64,000 bases of DNA, from contig JAKUDP010000028.1 in the NCBI GenBank assembly GCA_022570795.1, positions 496,001-560,000 on the forward strand. The letters run 5' to 3'. The notes below the pieces were generated by a model. The model worked only from the letters and a program-made list of their open reading frames with translations, was not told where the DNA came from and did not search any database. Shown one piece after another: positions 44,051-54,192 of this stretch (the stretch's first letter is position 1; each line of letters starts with the position of its first letter). The translations under genes were made by a program, and so were the position numbers. The DNA comes from Sphaerulina vaccinii. Taxonomy: Eukaryota > Ascomycota > Dothideomycetes > Mycosphaerellales > Mycosphaerellaceae.

Positions 44051-44922
44051 TCACGCCTCCGATACTGGTTCCTCATCTATGTGATGCTGTGTCAGTAGTC
44101 GTGTAGAATAACAGCTACAGCGTCTTCACGCATCGGAGTTGAACTACACTAGCTGGCTACTCTCTGATTTCAGGCTTGCGGCCAATTGCGATCGCAAGTG
44201 AGACGGAATGCATAGACTGTAGTGTCCGCTGGCGACTAGCATCCCCTTCCGATGTGCGAAGACGCGGCAGGACGGTTGCAGAGTAACATACCTTTCAGAA
44301 TGCCGCCTTTCAGCAGAGCCTCCTTGTCCGGACGTGCCTGCAGATGTTTCTCCAAACTGTCTGCCCTCATGTGCTTTTCCAGCTCTTTCTGCTGGCCTTG
44401 AATGCTTGGAGCCGCAGTGGATTCGGGGAGGATGTTGCGCTGCACGAGGCTTTCCTTCTCTGGGCGATGAGAAAGGCCCTGTAGTACGCAGTGGTCAGCA
44501 AAGGACCTTCGAGGAAGCCTGGCATTGGGCAGTGCTGGACCATGTTCGCAGGCAGATAGCGTCGCCTATGCCTCAGCACCTTGAATGAGCACTCCTGCGC
44601 ATAGGCTCACACTATAGCGATGTCATGCTACACCTCCTCCGCGATAGTCCCACTCTTACTGGCTTTTCATCGTCGAGAACGAGAGTAAGACAAGACATAC
44701 CTTCTTCAAATTATCCGTAATCCTCTGCCTCTCCAACTCAGCGGCTCGAGCCTGTAAAGCAGGAGCAGCAGTGTTATCCAGCAAAATATGTCTATTCTTC
44801 AAATCTGTCTCATCAGGACGAAGTTGTAACTTCTTGTCCAAGCTATCTCTTCCCTCGCTGTTCACCACAATAGGCGTAACATCAACGCCATCATCAACAG
44901 ATGGTGGTGCTTCGGTCGCCAT
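44051..44922 (-). CDS. RPEL-repeat (G-actin-binding motif) protein
   Basis: Three exons (44701-44922, 44292-44478, 44051-44076) give 144 residues. Three RPEL-type repeats are visible: LDKKLQLRPDETDLKNRHIL, LKKGLSHRPEKESLVQRNIL (the second spans the first splice junction) and LEKHLQARPDKEALLKGGIL. Each is followed by a TAAPALQARAAELERQ-like linker helix. RPEL motifs bind monomeric actin in animal MRTF and Phactr proteins. Small proteins made almost only of RPEL repeats are known in filamentous ascomycetes but not well studied. Both introns are unusually long (222 and 215 nt). The last exon codes only for DEEPVSEA; I chose it because it has a CTACTGAC branch site, an ACATAG acceptor and an acidic end like that of relatives. 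It is the least certain part. Confidence 0.8.
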
Positions 44923-45846
44923 GGTGTACTGTAAGCTGTTTGTTTTGTTGTAATCACAATAACTTCGTTGAGCGCGGCTTCGAATGGGATATGTTCGCCT
45001 GAAATCGTATGGCTAACGTGAAGGGTTGGAAGTACTGGTGTTGGAGAATTGGGATGCGTTGAGATAGTGCTTTACATATGGTCCTCGTCGAGTCACGAAA
45101 CTACGATCAACACATTGTTGTGTTTCGCCTGCCGCCCTGCTTGTGACCCTGCTGTTCTTGGGAAGGACCTGTTTCCAGAACCTTGCTCAAACTCCATTGC
45201 ATGGCTTCCTCCCTTTGGAGAGCTCGTGCGGGGAATGTCGCAAGCTCCTGTTGGCATGGAAGCGTATGACAGCATGCCATGGCGATCTGACGACCCTTGA
45301 AAGGCAGTGATCGACACACATGACTCTGGTGGTATGATCGGTTGCTGATGAGAAGAAGACTGGGAATCGAAGGATGCGCTCTGGGCTGCGTGGAGGGCAG
45401 TAATTGCGAGAGACATCAGACAGTCTTTCGCTCTAACCTCTCCGTTCCCAGTGTCGAACATGATAGCATCCCGAGGCTGCTTGAAGTGGCATAGACAACG
45501 CGACTTGGCCGAGAGCAACGATCAATCGAGTAGCCCTTGAGATGAAGTATAGAGGTAGAGACGCAATATCACTAGACAACGCCAGACGATTATGCATTAA
45601 GTAATATGATACAAAGGTCGTACTGCATAGCTGCACGACCAGGTGGCTTTCGCCTGTGAAAGGTATCGACCTCCAATCCGATGATACGCCGTTCCTTATC
45701 ATGCTCGTATCAGTAAGTAGGACTTTGTTCGTTATTTCTGCACATTTTGGTCGTTTCTCTCCGTTCTCATCGACACCAACAATCCGTCTTGGTCTCTTCT
45801 CGTGGCGGCGTGGTCCAAGCGAAGTTGCGGAGATGATGTTCATTCT
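44923..45846. other. intergenic, no gene seen
   Basis: This lies upstream of the RPEL gene and downstream of the opsin gene. Two minus-strand open frames (about 141 and 136 codons) overlap the opsin 3' flank but have no family resemblance and no supporting promoter features. Confidence 0.4.
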
Positions 45847-47136
45847 CTAAGCACCCTCGTCGTCGTCGCCAACACGAATGCGGCCCTCGCCAGAAAGACC
45901 GTTAGACCAGAAGCCACCAAGGTCGACATTGGTCTCTGGCATGCTGGCGTGAGTGAATAGGAGCCATGCACCGAAGACTGGCTTGGCAAGGATATCGAGA
46001 ACGGCGTAGGAGATGATCTCCTCGTCGACGTTCAAGTTGCGGCTGCCGTCAGCAATACCCCAGATGCTAGGTCATGTTAGCAAGTGTCTCTGGAAAGCGC
46101 GAGTGTATCTCAGACGGCCTGTCTCCGAGCTTGTCGCCATGGCAGGCCCAAGCTCGGTGAGAGAGGGTGCGGAACATGACGAGAAACTTACATTGGGTAG
46201 ATGGTCCAGAGGATGAGGGTGAAGCCACCGATGGCAGCGAAGAAGTTGCCGACCTTGCCACCCTTGGCAGCAGCAGCTGGGCGACCGTAGAGGACGAGTT
46301 GCCAGATGACAACCAAGTAGGCAATGCATGCAATGGCGTACCATCCCCACTTCTGTGGAGTGCCCTCAGCACCGAAAGCAGCGAAGAGACCGGTCAAGAT
46401 CATGATCAAGTCGGCGACGATGGTGATGAGGATGCTGCCACCGTTCATGCCAGCGAGAAGAGCGAGATCAAGGAGCAAGAGTGGGGTGGTGATGGCCCAG
46501 TCGATGTAACGGGCATAGTAGACCTGGCGGTAGATGTCCTTGGTGGTGTCTGGGACGTGCTTGTGCGACTCGCGGACCTCAACGTGGTGGTAGCTAACAC
46601 CGTGGCCAGTAGCCATGGCGAAGTACGAGAGCGCAGCAGTGATCGTGATGATGGTGGTGACAACGTGATAGAGACGCTTGGACTGTAGTCTGTCAGCTTC
46701 GTGGCCTTGATTAGCAGACGGAAAGCTCGGAATTGCTTACCATTGGGACGCTCCATGCGAGGCCAGAGAAGACGATGGACGCAACGACCATGACAACGAA
46801 AACAACCCTATACCGCAATCAGTCCATGATCCTAGCTTTTATATGTCGATGCCCCATCGCGTCTCCCATGGCATACAGCAGACGACATGCCAGATACCAC
46901 GGACGGGATGCCTTGAGGTGTATGAAGACTCACCATAGGGTGCGCTCGCCAGTCTCGGTGACATTCTGGTACTCTGGAAGAGTTGGAACAACTGTTGGAA
47001 CTGTGGCCTAGTCAGTATAGAGCTTCGAAGCTGTCGTCGTCATGGAAGCAAACATACTGGCAGAGACGCTGGCCTTAGCAGCGGCCTCCTGGAGTGTGCC
47101 AGTAGCCATGGCGAATGCCTGAACTGGATCGATCAT
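45847..47136 (-). CDS. fungal opsin, predicted light-driven proton pump
   Basis: Five exons (47058-47136, 46934-47000, 46741-46807, 46192-46682, 45847-46066) give 307 residues. Seven hydrophobic helices follow a 45-residue N-terminus. Helix C reads RYIDWAITTPLLLLDLALL. Asp132 and Asp143 are 11 residues apart, matching the proton acceptor (Asp85) and donor (Asp96) of bacteriorhodopsin. Helix G has DILAKPVFGAW, with Lys263 as the retinal Schiff-base lysine and Asp259 as the Asp212 counterpart. All pump carboxylates are present, so a plasma-membrane outward proton pump is expected rather than a signalling-only opsin. Introns are 57, 126, 58 and 125 nt. The 125-nt one is introner-like. No carotenoid or retinal-synthesis genes are adjacent. 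Confidence 0.95.
46067..46191 (-). repeat. introner-like intron, opsin copy
   Basis: A 125-nt GT-AG intron before the last opsin exon. Read on the minus strand it has an inverted repeat, AAGCTCGG at 46125-46132 and its complement at 46150-46157, followed by GGAGACAGGCCGTC and, 51 nt from that block to its end, CCAGAGACACTTGCTAAC with the branch site. The same blocks occur in the introns at 12164-12311 and 52973-53099. Confidence 0.75.
46808..46933 (-). repeat. possible degenerate introner-like intron in opsin gene
   Basis: A 126-nt intron of the same length class as the introner-like copies. It has a GGCAT...ATGCC stem followed by GGGAGACGCGATG, reminiscent of the stem plus GGAGACAG layout, but lacks the conserved TTGCTAAC end (its branch site is GACTGAT). 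The relation is tentative. Confidence 0.3.
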
Positions 47137-49251
47137 GTTTGCTGGGCTTCTCTTGAGATTGTGGGAGAAGATGAGGTGGTGATGGGGAGGAAGTTTGTTG
47201 GAAGAGGAGGGAGAAGGTAGTGTAAGTCTGTTTGGCGCCTGCTCCTGCCACCGTGCACGCAAGCCCCGCTCAATTGGCAGGAGCCATGACGTTTGGATTC
47301 TTACACCTTGTCTTCACTTTCCAGGACATGCACTTCTTCATGGCACGGAGATCGGTGCCTTGATTATTCACAGTCTGTCCATACGAGTCTGGGGCATCAT
47401 CAACCGCACACTCAATACGCTGCTCGTCCAAGAGTCTCCTCGACATTGAATAGCCGTATGAGGTTGAAGCAAAACACAGCTACCGAAGCTCTCTCCACAC
47501 TTCCCAGAAAGCTCGAGCAGCGCGGCTCAATTTCTCGCCATGCACAATGCATGTCTAGATCCGTTCCACGAAGAGGTACCAACGTACCAACGCCAGTCAT
47601 TCTATAAATCGCATGTCACATACTCACTCACACTGCAAGACTTGTACAGCCATCGTACGACCACATCCGCCTGTTTCAATCTATTCGAGCAGTCTCTGCT
47701 GGACTAGCTCTCCGTGGTGTATTCATGATGACAGCATAACGCGTAAACGCCTGCGCCTCGAATGCACTCAACGTCCTTAGCTTTTCGGATCCTCGATCAA
47801 CAGGAAATAATCAAGATTCGAAGCTGGCTGCAGTTGCTTCGATCGGCCTCTTTACCCGGATATGTCTACTGTACCACCGGAAGCCTCTCCAACCTCATCC
47901 ACGCCTTCGTACGGAGCACGCATATACTGACTTGGCATATCAGTCTTTGCTTTGCTGCTATCGTCTACTTGGCACGAATTCATTAAAGTGGTTGTGCTTC
48001 TTCCAGCCACGCCATTGCTCCATTGCTGAAAACAGAAGGGAAGTACAGACCACACCACCCATGCAGGCACGTTGCTTTATCCATTGGCTTGCAAGGTGCT
48101 TGAGGTACTTTGATGGGCGAAGGCTACCACATGATGCTGCGCAACGATAGACCACATGCTCCCTTTCTTACGCTTGGATATATGATCAAGTGATTACTCC
48201 TCACGCACGCAGTCACGAGCTTGATGGCGATTGACCATTGACATGCAGCTCGGAGTGTCCCCTCCGCGTACCCGTGGAGAGTGATACCATGGGCGGATGT
48301 ATGAAACGTGGGAGGTTCAAAGTATAACCGGGATCATTGATCGGTAGCAGCAACTTCATCAGATCTTACAACTATTGACGAAAGCCTACACTTCTGCTGC
48401 CTCGCGATGGAGCGTCGTTACAGCAATCTCGCCGATATCAGTTCCACGCCAGCAGAGTATGATTCTGGATTCAGTGTGAGAACAGTTTGCTTTCGCAAGC
48501 CCAGCTGGAAGAAAGCGAGGTCGAAGGTCTGAAGCATACCATGCTGAGATGAACGATAAAGAGTACTCGAATGTGCACCGTAATGAACAGAAGGAGAAGG
48601 AACTAAGTAGGCTGCACATCGGATGGCAACCATTGCGTACTGCCTTCCAGGACAGTCTCCATTCTTCCCTTTCCTTTCTGTTCGGTATGATGTGCACTCA
48701 AACGCACCGACTCGTTCATCATAGCTAACCACCCCCTCTGTATCGCCTAGGAGAGACAGCCATTGGCGGATGGGAGCAGAAGGCAGCAAAGCGCATCTTG
48801 AGAGGAAGAGGATGTCAGCGATCTGTTATGGATTCAAGCGCCACGGTATCCCATGAAAGGCCTTCGAGCAATCGAATAGAAAGTGAAAAGCTTCGTTGAT
48901 CTGGCACCCACTTGTAGACGCTTCATCTCATTGAATAGAGGAGAACGTGATGCTTGTCGGGAGTGCGGAGGAGAAAGAGGTTGAAGATGAACTAACTCAC
49001 CTTGATCTGGGACGATGAAGGACGTTAAATGCAGCTTTCTTGTAGCATAGAAGTTGCCCATCTGGCTGCTGCTTAGCTCAGGCGGCCAGAAGATAAATCT
49101 CACGGCCAGCGGTGAAGGTTCTCCATACACTTTTCCTTGTTGCTGCCGAGTCCATACAACAGAAATGTTCCTGTAGAAGACTTTCCATAATAACGCCAGA
49201 CACCTTCGCTCGTGAAACAAAAGATTCGTCGCAGAGACTGAAGACGATAGC
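47137..49251. other. gene-free 2.1 kb
   Basis: I see no convincing gene between the opsin promoter and the 3' end of RLP24. Open frames up to 220 codons on the minus strand near 48834-49496 are shadows of RLP24 in another frame; others are short. No RNA gene was recognised. Confidence 0.4.
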
Positions 49252-49936
49252 TCAGCCATCCACATCCATAGCCTCCACACCTTTCCCTCTGACCAACTTC
49301 TGCTTCTTCTTCTGCTTGAGCGCACTCTTCTTCGGCGCAACTCTCTGCTGCTCTTCCAACGGCAACTCCTCTTCCATCTCCTCTTCCATATCCTCCTCCA
49401 TCTCTTCATCGAGTTCAGCAGCCGGCATATCCTGCATAGCAGCCTCAATCTGATCACGGTATTGCGGCGGAAGCAAATGTTGATTCTCCGCAACAAGTTT
49501 CCTATCAGCCTCGAGTTGTCGTGCCTTGTTACCCTTCATACGTTCCTTGTAGAATTGTCTCTCTCTACGATCGCGGATTTCTTGCACACGAGTCATTGCT
49601 TCCAGAGTCTTCTGTACCAGATCACGATTGTAGCGGACTGGAATGTTGCGGCGTTGGGCGAAGTTGGCGAGGGTGCCGTCGATGGGCATTTCTTTTCCGT
49701 GCGCGCTGCGGAAGGCTTTGGTCCAGGCGAGTTTGCGGGGATTACGCTTCATTTTGAACTGTACAGTGCGTTAGTATGTGCATGGGACAATCTAGTGTAG
49801 AGTGATGTGGAAGTCGTACATTCTTGTGGCATTTTGAGCGGCAGAATTTGAAGACTTTTGCGTCGTTGCGCACGAATGTGATTCCTTTCGATGGGTAGCA
49901 TGGCTGCGAGCAGAAATAGCACGTTTCGACCCTCAT
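49252..49936 (-). CDS. RLP24: ribosome biogenesis protein RLP24
   Basis: Exons 49820-49936 and 49252-49758 (61-nt intron) give 207 residues. The N-terminus is the L24e zinc-binding domain: [18 protein letters not shown] with CxxC, then [11 protein letters not shown]. The junction [19 protein letters not shown] is exact. It continues through [18 protein letters not shown] and a Lys/Arg-rich coiled region, and ends in an acidic stretch and [18 protein letters not shown], likely a nuclear or nucleolar signal. RLP24 occupies the eL24 site on pre-60S particles until the AAA ATPase Drg1 removes it in the cytoplasm. The gene is divergent from PAM18, with 178 bp between the two ATGs, suggesting a shared promoter for two housekeeping genes. 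Confidence 0.96.
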
Positions 49937-50114
49937 CGTGGCGGTCGGGAGGGGGAGGGAGAGATGTCGTTTGTCGGTGTGGTTGAAAGTGTTCGAAGGC
50001 AAAGAAGATTTCATGAGGCGGGAACTTTTTGGTGCCAAGACTCTCTTCTGATCTTCCGACCTCGATCACTTCGCCATCACCACTTCATAGACATCCTCCC
50101 AGCATATCACCAAC

Positions 50115-50563
50115 ATGGCTACTGTTCTCGCCGTGGGCGTTGGAGTCGCCGCAGCAGCCTTCTTCGTACGCTCCTCCTGCACCACCCATACCAAATTGCC
50201 TCCGACGAGCACTTCCACTAACACTTCTTCTCCTGCACAGGGTCGCGCAGGTCTCGTAGCATTGCGCAGAGCCCGTGGCGGTACCAGCGCGCTCGGGAAA
50301 GCATACTACAAAGGCGGATTTGAAAAGACGATGAACCGAAGAGAAGCAGCCTTGATATTAGAGACATCGTAAGCAAAAGACACAAGTCTACGGACATGGG
50401 AACGAGGCCTAACGACCGAGACAGAGAACGAGGCATCACGAAAGAAATGATTCGTAAGAAGCATCGACAACTGATGCTGTTAAACCACCCCGATCGAGGC
50501 GGAAGTCCATATCTGGCGACGAAAGTTAATGAAGCCAAAGAGTTCTTGGAGAAAGGTCTTTAA
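50115..50563 (+). CDS. PAM18: mitochondrial import motor J protein PAM18/TIM14
   Basis: Exons 50115-50165, 50241-50368 and 50425-50563 give 105 residues, the usual length of ascomycete TIM14. The first intron is 75 nt, in frame and stopless, so reading through it inserts 25 spurious residues. A short N-terminal membrane segment ([19 protein letters not shown]) is followed by [19 protein letters not shown] and a C-terminal J domain with HPD at residues 81-83 ([20 protein letters not shown]). The protein is anchored in the inner membrane and stimulates mitochondrial Hsp70 in the presequence-translocase motor, paired with PAM16. All key residues are present. Confidence 0.95.
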
Positions 50564-51396
50564 TCGATACCAGGACCTTGTACAGTGATACAACAACATT
50601 GCGATTCAGCGAGGCGTTCGACGGGGAGGGCTCAAGTGTACATTCTCACCACTCTATACCAACTGTAACAGTACTTCAGAGGAATTCGCGAAGAGTTCGG
50701 ACAAACTGCATACCATACCTATACCAGATTGTATGCCTACGTGGGGTGGACTCGACGCCTGCAGATCGTATCGCTCTTCTCAGGATACTAGAGTCGCGGG
50801 TGTAGTGTACAGGAGTCGTTCCGAAGGCGCGGACAGGGAGAGACGCGAGGAAAGTACATAAGTCGCCTCCCGCGGTGGCACGCTAAGATATCTCAGACTC
50901 CTCGCCTCTCGAGACGCCGCGCAGTGCTAGATTCGAGACACTCTCGGATCATTACGATCGCATCTGCTCTTTCCGGAGATCGAGAAGGCTATTAGGCCAA
51001 CTCCCTCTATTCCGATTGGCAACAGGTGTGTAGCTCACTTACTCCATCTCTGTCTCTGGCTGGTTTCAAGGTCTCAACTTGCAGCCTCACTTCAAGGGCT
51101 AAGGCAGGCTATCTCACGTCCAGCTTGCTCGTTTTCTATACTGCTTGTACGGAAGTGAGAATGTCTCACGGCGAAGAAATACACTCCAAATTGATGCGAG
51201 ACATAACACTTAACGCTTCGCGCAGTATAAATCACCTGCGCTCGTCTCTCGGAGCAGCGAACATTCTCATAGCCAGAGACTTCACGAGCAACCACCTGTA
51301 CTTCATCTCACAGAACATTACTGTCTGCTCTCTACCTTCAAACGAACATAAACAACACACTAGCGCAGCATTACATCGATTGTATAACCCCTCAAG
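50564..51396. other. intergenic with promoter of the orphan membrane gene
   Basis: No gene is visible. A TATAAAT element lies at 51226-51232, and the sequence from there to 51396 is a plausible leader. Confidence 0.45.
51226..51232 (+). promoter_or_regulatory. possible TATA box of the orphan membrane gene
   Basis: TATAAAT, 165 bp before the ATG at 51397. The position would allow a leader of about 130 nt. It is assigned by sequence only. Confidence 0.4.
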
Positions 51397-52017
51397 ATGC
51401 AGCTCAGTCGCGTCAGTGGCAAGCCTGTGAACACAAACATCACAGCGTTGCATGAGAAGGACAAAGACCTCAGCCAACAAGCATCTTTGAGCCCCTGGAT
51501 CGATGTTTTCGACCATCTGAATGCCCACGAGCTCAACATGAGCTACTATACGGACGCCCACTATCTCAAAGTCTGTGACGATTATTGCAAGGACATGGCC
51601 CTGTACCAAACCCACCTCGACCTCATTAACAACAAGTACAATGAGCTGCAGCACTGCCTGAAGTTCGCGGCTATCTTCTTCTGTGTCTCCTGCGCCGCCC
51701 TGATGATCATGGATTACAAAGTAGCAATGGCTTGCAAGTCCTGGATGAAGATGCCAACCGACTCGGACTGGGAGCGACTTAACCAACTTTACGAAGAGTA
51801 TGAGTCCCGGCAGAGGTTTCGCCTTTGCATTTCGCAGACCACTCTCAATTTGATCAAGCTCTCTGCGATCCCACTTGCCATATATCTGCTCATCAATCGA
51901 CTGCGTGACCTGAACTTCCTTCACTACTACCCCCGGACTATCACTCTTCTTGGTCCACTTCTTACTGGAGTCCTCGGCTTCTTCAAGAACACCATGACCT
52001 GGATCTATCAGGCCTAG
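51397..52017 (+). CDS. orphan predicted membrane protein
   Basis: A single exon of 206 residues starting MQLSRVSGKPVNTNI. I do not recognise a family. The N-terminal 90 residues are soluble and include SPWIDVFDHLNAHELNMSYY and a Cys/Tyr-containing helix (YLKVCDDYCKDMALYQTHLD). A hydrophobic helix follows (CLKFAAIFFCVSCAALMIMD), then a charged segment (DWERLNQLYEEYESRQRFR) and two more hydrophobic stretches (LIKLSAIPLAIYLLI and ITLLGPLLTGVLGFF). Two or three membrane passes are likely. A TATA element upstream and natural composition throughout argue for a real gene. It may be lineage-specific. Confidence 0.7.
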   Translation: MQLSRVSGKPVNTNITALHEKDKDLSQQASLSPWIDVFDHLNAHELNMSYYTDAHYLKVCDDYCKDMALYQTHLDLINNKYNELQHCLKFAAIFFCVSCAALMIMDYKVAMACKSWMKMPTDSDWERLNQLYEEYESRQRFRLCISQTTLNLIKLSAIPLAIYLLINRLRDLNFLHYYPRTITLLGPLLTGVLGFFKNTMTWIYQA

Positions 52018-52839
52018 GCAAGATCTTCAATGCCATTGTCAAGCGTGGAGTATGGCCATGAGCTCAACAACTCTGTTATGTTCGTTCTTAAGCACATGCT
52101 CGCTGGAGACGCTTGGGATCTCTCACGAACAAGCCAAGGTTTCAGCTGTGGCTGCGCTCATGTGCAGAATATGGGTTGTTCCTCGCGGGACTTAGTTGTG
52201 GGCTTGGAGTGTCGACGATTGTGTGGCTTGCGACTCAGAGTGCAATGTAGTTCGAAGCACTTCTTGTTTGGCTCTAGCAATGTCGGTGGTCCGGGGTGCG
52301 TCGGTTCATGGAGACGGTGGCAGGAAGGAAGTTTCTGCTGTGGTAGCAAAAGCATAACTTCAAGAATGGACAGCACTAGAAGGCAGCGCGAAGGCGAGTA
52401 GCTTGGAGGCTTGGATCTGGGACAGTCGCCGGTGGCGATCTTTGGTGTATTTCGCCTGTATATGATTTTCGCACAAGACTCGGCTCATCTAAGCTGTTGG
52501 TGTTCAATACATTGGTATCATCGCTGGTAAGATCATCGCTCTTGTTCGTTATGGTCATGAGTCTGCACTCCTGCTCGGCAACTTCGCTCTTCTACGGACT
52601 GCCCTCGACGAATTTGTCTGTATGCACTCTCTCGCATTGTTGGTTTATGCCTTGTCACAGGGCAGAGCCGCAGACTATCCACCTGTCGACAAAGCCTCGA
52701 CTTATAAGGTTTCTGTGGAATCTAATGCCAAAAGATCCGAACGAGAAAGCTTCTTCGAAAGTGATGAGATGTAGTCCTGTACACCATCTGGATACGCGAT
52801 GACCTGGTAGCTGCTTGCGAGCAGAGATGAAGACGGTGC
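52018..52839. other. intergenic, no gene seen
   Basis: This is the region between the orphan membrane gene and the converging DUF3074 gene. Open frames up to 123 codons have no protein character. Confidence 0.4.
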
Positions 52840-53797
52840 TTAAGCACTCTTGCGTTGATCCATCCGCCATTTGATGAAGTAACCTACGTCGATGGCGACC
52901 ATCTTTGGCATGGATGGTTTCTGAACGAACATTGGAAGCCATCCGGCGGCGTCACTCGCCGTAGCCATTGACCTTAGGTTGAGTTAGCAAGTGTCTCCGA
53001 AACGCGATCGTGGCCCAGGAACGTCTGTCTCCAACTTCACTATCGCAGCTTGAAGGAGCTGAAGGAAAGACTGAGCTCAGAATGTGGCACTTGACTTACC
53101 AGGTAGTCCGCGAGCCATCTTCGCTGAGCTTCCCAGTCTCAACACTGCAGTAGATTCCCTTCACAACCTTTGGCGCTGGTGTAGGCTTATGCAACTCTGG
53201 AACTTCGTCATCCACAGGTATTTGCACCACGATAAAGCTCTTGCCTCTCTTTGCGGTAATGACGAGAACTCTGAACAGCCTATCGTTTAGCGGTGCCGGA
53301 ATCTTATGCTGCATGGAGCGAATCTCCATGGTCACCTCTTGCCATTCACCACCTTGTCCTTGAAATGCAGCAAGCTCTTCTTTCCATGAATACTCTAGTC
53401 GTGCTGCTTGTACTGAAGGTGTATATGTCTTCTCGTTGTCGCTGTGATTCACACGTAGATATCCGTCGAACTCTTCCCAAGTGGCAGTTCCATCTTTGTT
53501 TGCGATGTTCTCGTGCTCGCTCGTTCGAGCGAACCAATTCTCTTGCGGCAGTTTGTCTGGCTTCCGTACGTAGGACCGAATCTTGATAGGCCCTGTAGCA
53601 GGTGCATCGTGTCTTGTTCCCTTGTCCTGAAAGTCCTGCTCCAGCGTCTTGGTCATGAATGTGTGCCCTTCGTCGAGGACTTCGGTGATAAACTCCTGCA
53701 CATCTACTGCACTACCCTGCTTGGACTTGAGATCTGGATGCTGTGGCAGGTTGCTAGCCTTCAATGGCTGCAGGTGAATTCGCGTCTGGGTCGCCAT
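52840..53797 (-). CDS. DUF3074 START-like protein
   Basis: Exons 53100-53797 and 52840-52972 give 276 residues. The start is MATQTRIHLQPLKASNLPQH. The central region contains WFARTSEHENIANKDGTATW, and LNDRLFRVLVITAKRGKSFI gives the helix-grip strands. The short second exon adds SMATASDAAGWLPMFVQK and VAIDVGYFIKWRMDQRK, the C-terminal amphipathic helix diagnostic of the fungal DUF3074 family. It belongs to the START-like lipid-binding superfamily; ligand and role are unknown. The 127-nt intron is one of the introner-like copies. Confidence 0.88.
52973..53099 (-). repeat. introner-like intron, DUF3074 copy
   Basis: A 127-nt GT-AG intron. The minus strand contains GGAGACAGACGTTC and, 50 nt from that block to its end, CGGAGACACTTGCTAAC with the branch site. 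The region between shares TCGCG followed by TTTC with the opsin copy. A CAGCT...AGCTG stem lies upstream, at the same relative place as the stem in the opsin intron. Confidence 0.75.
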
Positions 53798-54192
53798 AGT
53801 GATCTGCTTTCTCTGTAGTAATGTGTCGACTGAGCTGATGAGTGCTGTTCTCGATGCGCCAGTAGCCTTGGAGCAATGTACAGAGATACAATCGACCTAC
53901 TATCGGAGAGGTTGAGGAAGGTCACCGCTGGATTGTCACTGTCTCTGTGATCATATCAAGATTGTGTCGCGTTAGTGCTGACGATCGAACAACAATCGTT
54001 CACTCCGCTAGCGTCATCAGCAAAGCTTGGAGAAAGCTTCGACGCGCAGCCAAGATCCAAGGATGAACGGAACTTCTGTCTCCTCATTGACGCATCCTGT
54101 GATATGCGCCTGTAGTGCTGCTAAAAGTCATGGCTACCGACGTAATTGGAAGCGTTGCCATACCCAATCTACCACCCTGAACGCCAGCGACC
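53798..54192. other. divergent promoter region, no gene seen
   Basis: About 400 bp between the DUF3074 gene and the thioredoxin-fold gene. No coding region was recognised. Confidence 0.45.

Noticed and set aside
44223..44291. Alternative last exon of the RPEL gene after GCTAG or ACTACAG acceptors
   Set aside because: These give tails with no resemblance to the short acidic end expected after GGILK; the exon at 44051-44076 fits better.
45093..45518. 141-codon minus-strand frame between opsin and RPEL genes
   Set aside because: No recognisable domain, no promoter feature, and overlaps other open frames; composition compatible with chance.
45433..45843. 136-codon minus-strand frame directly downstream of the opsin stop
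   Set aside because: It starts four bases after the opsin stop on the same strand and is most likely opsin 3' untranslated sequence; no family resemblance.
46167..46688. 173-codon plus-strand frame over the opsin gene
   Set aside because: Antisense shadow of the opsin coding exon and its introns; acidic nonsense composition.
48834..49496. 220-codon minus-strand open frame rich in Arg, Ser and Trp
   Set aside because: It overlaps RLP24 in another frame; the Arg-rich composition is the out-of-frame reading of its Glu/Gln/Lys-rich coding sequence.
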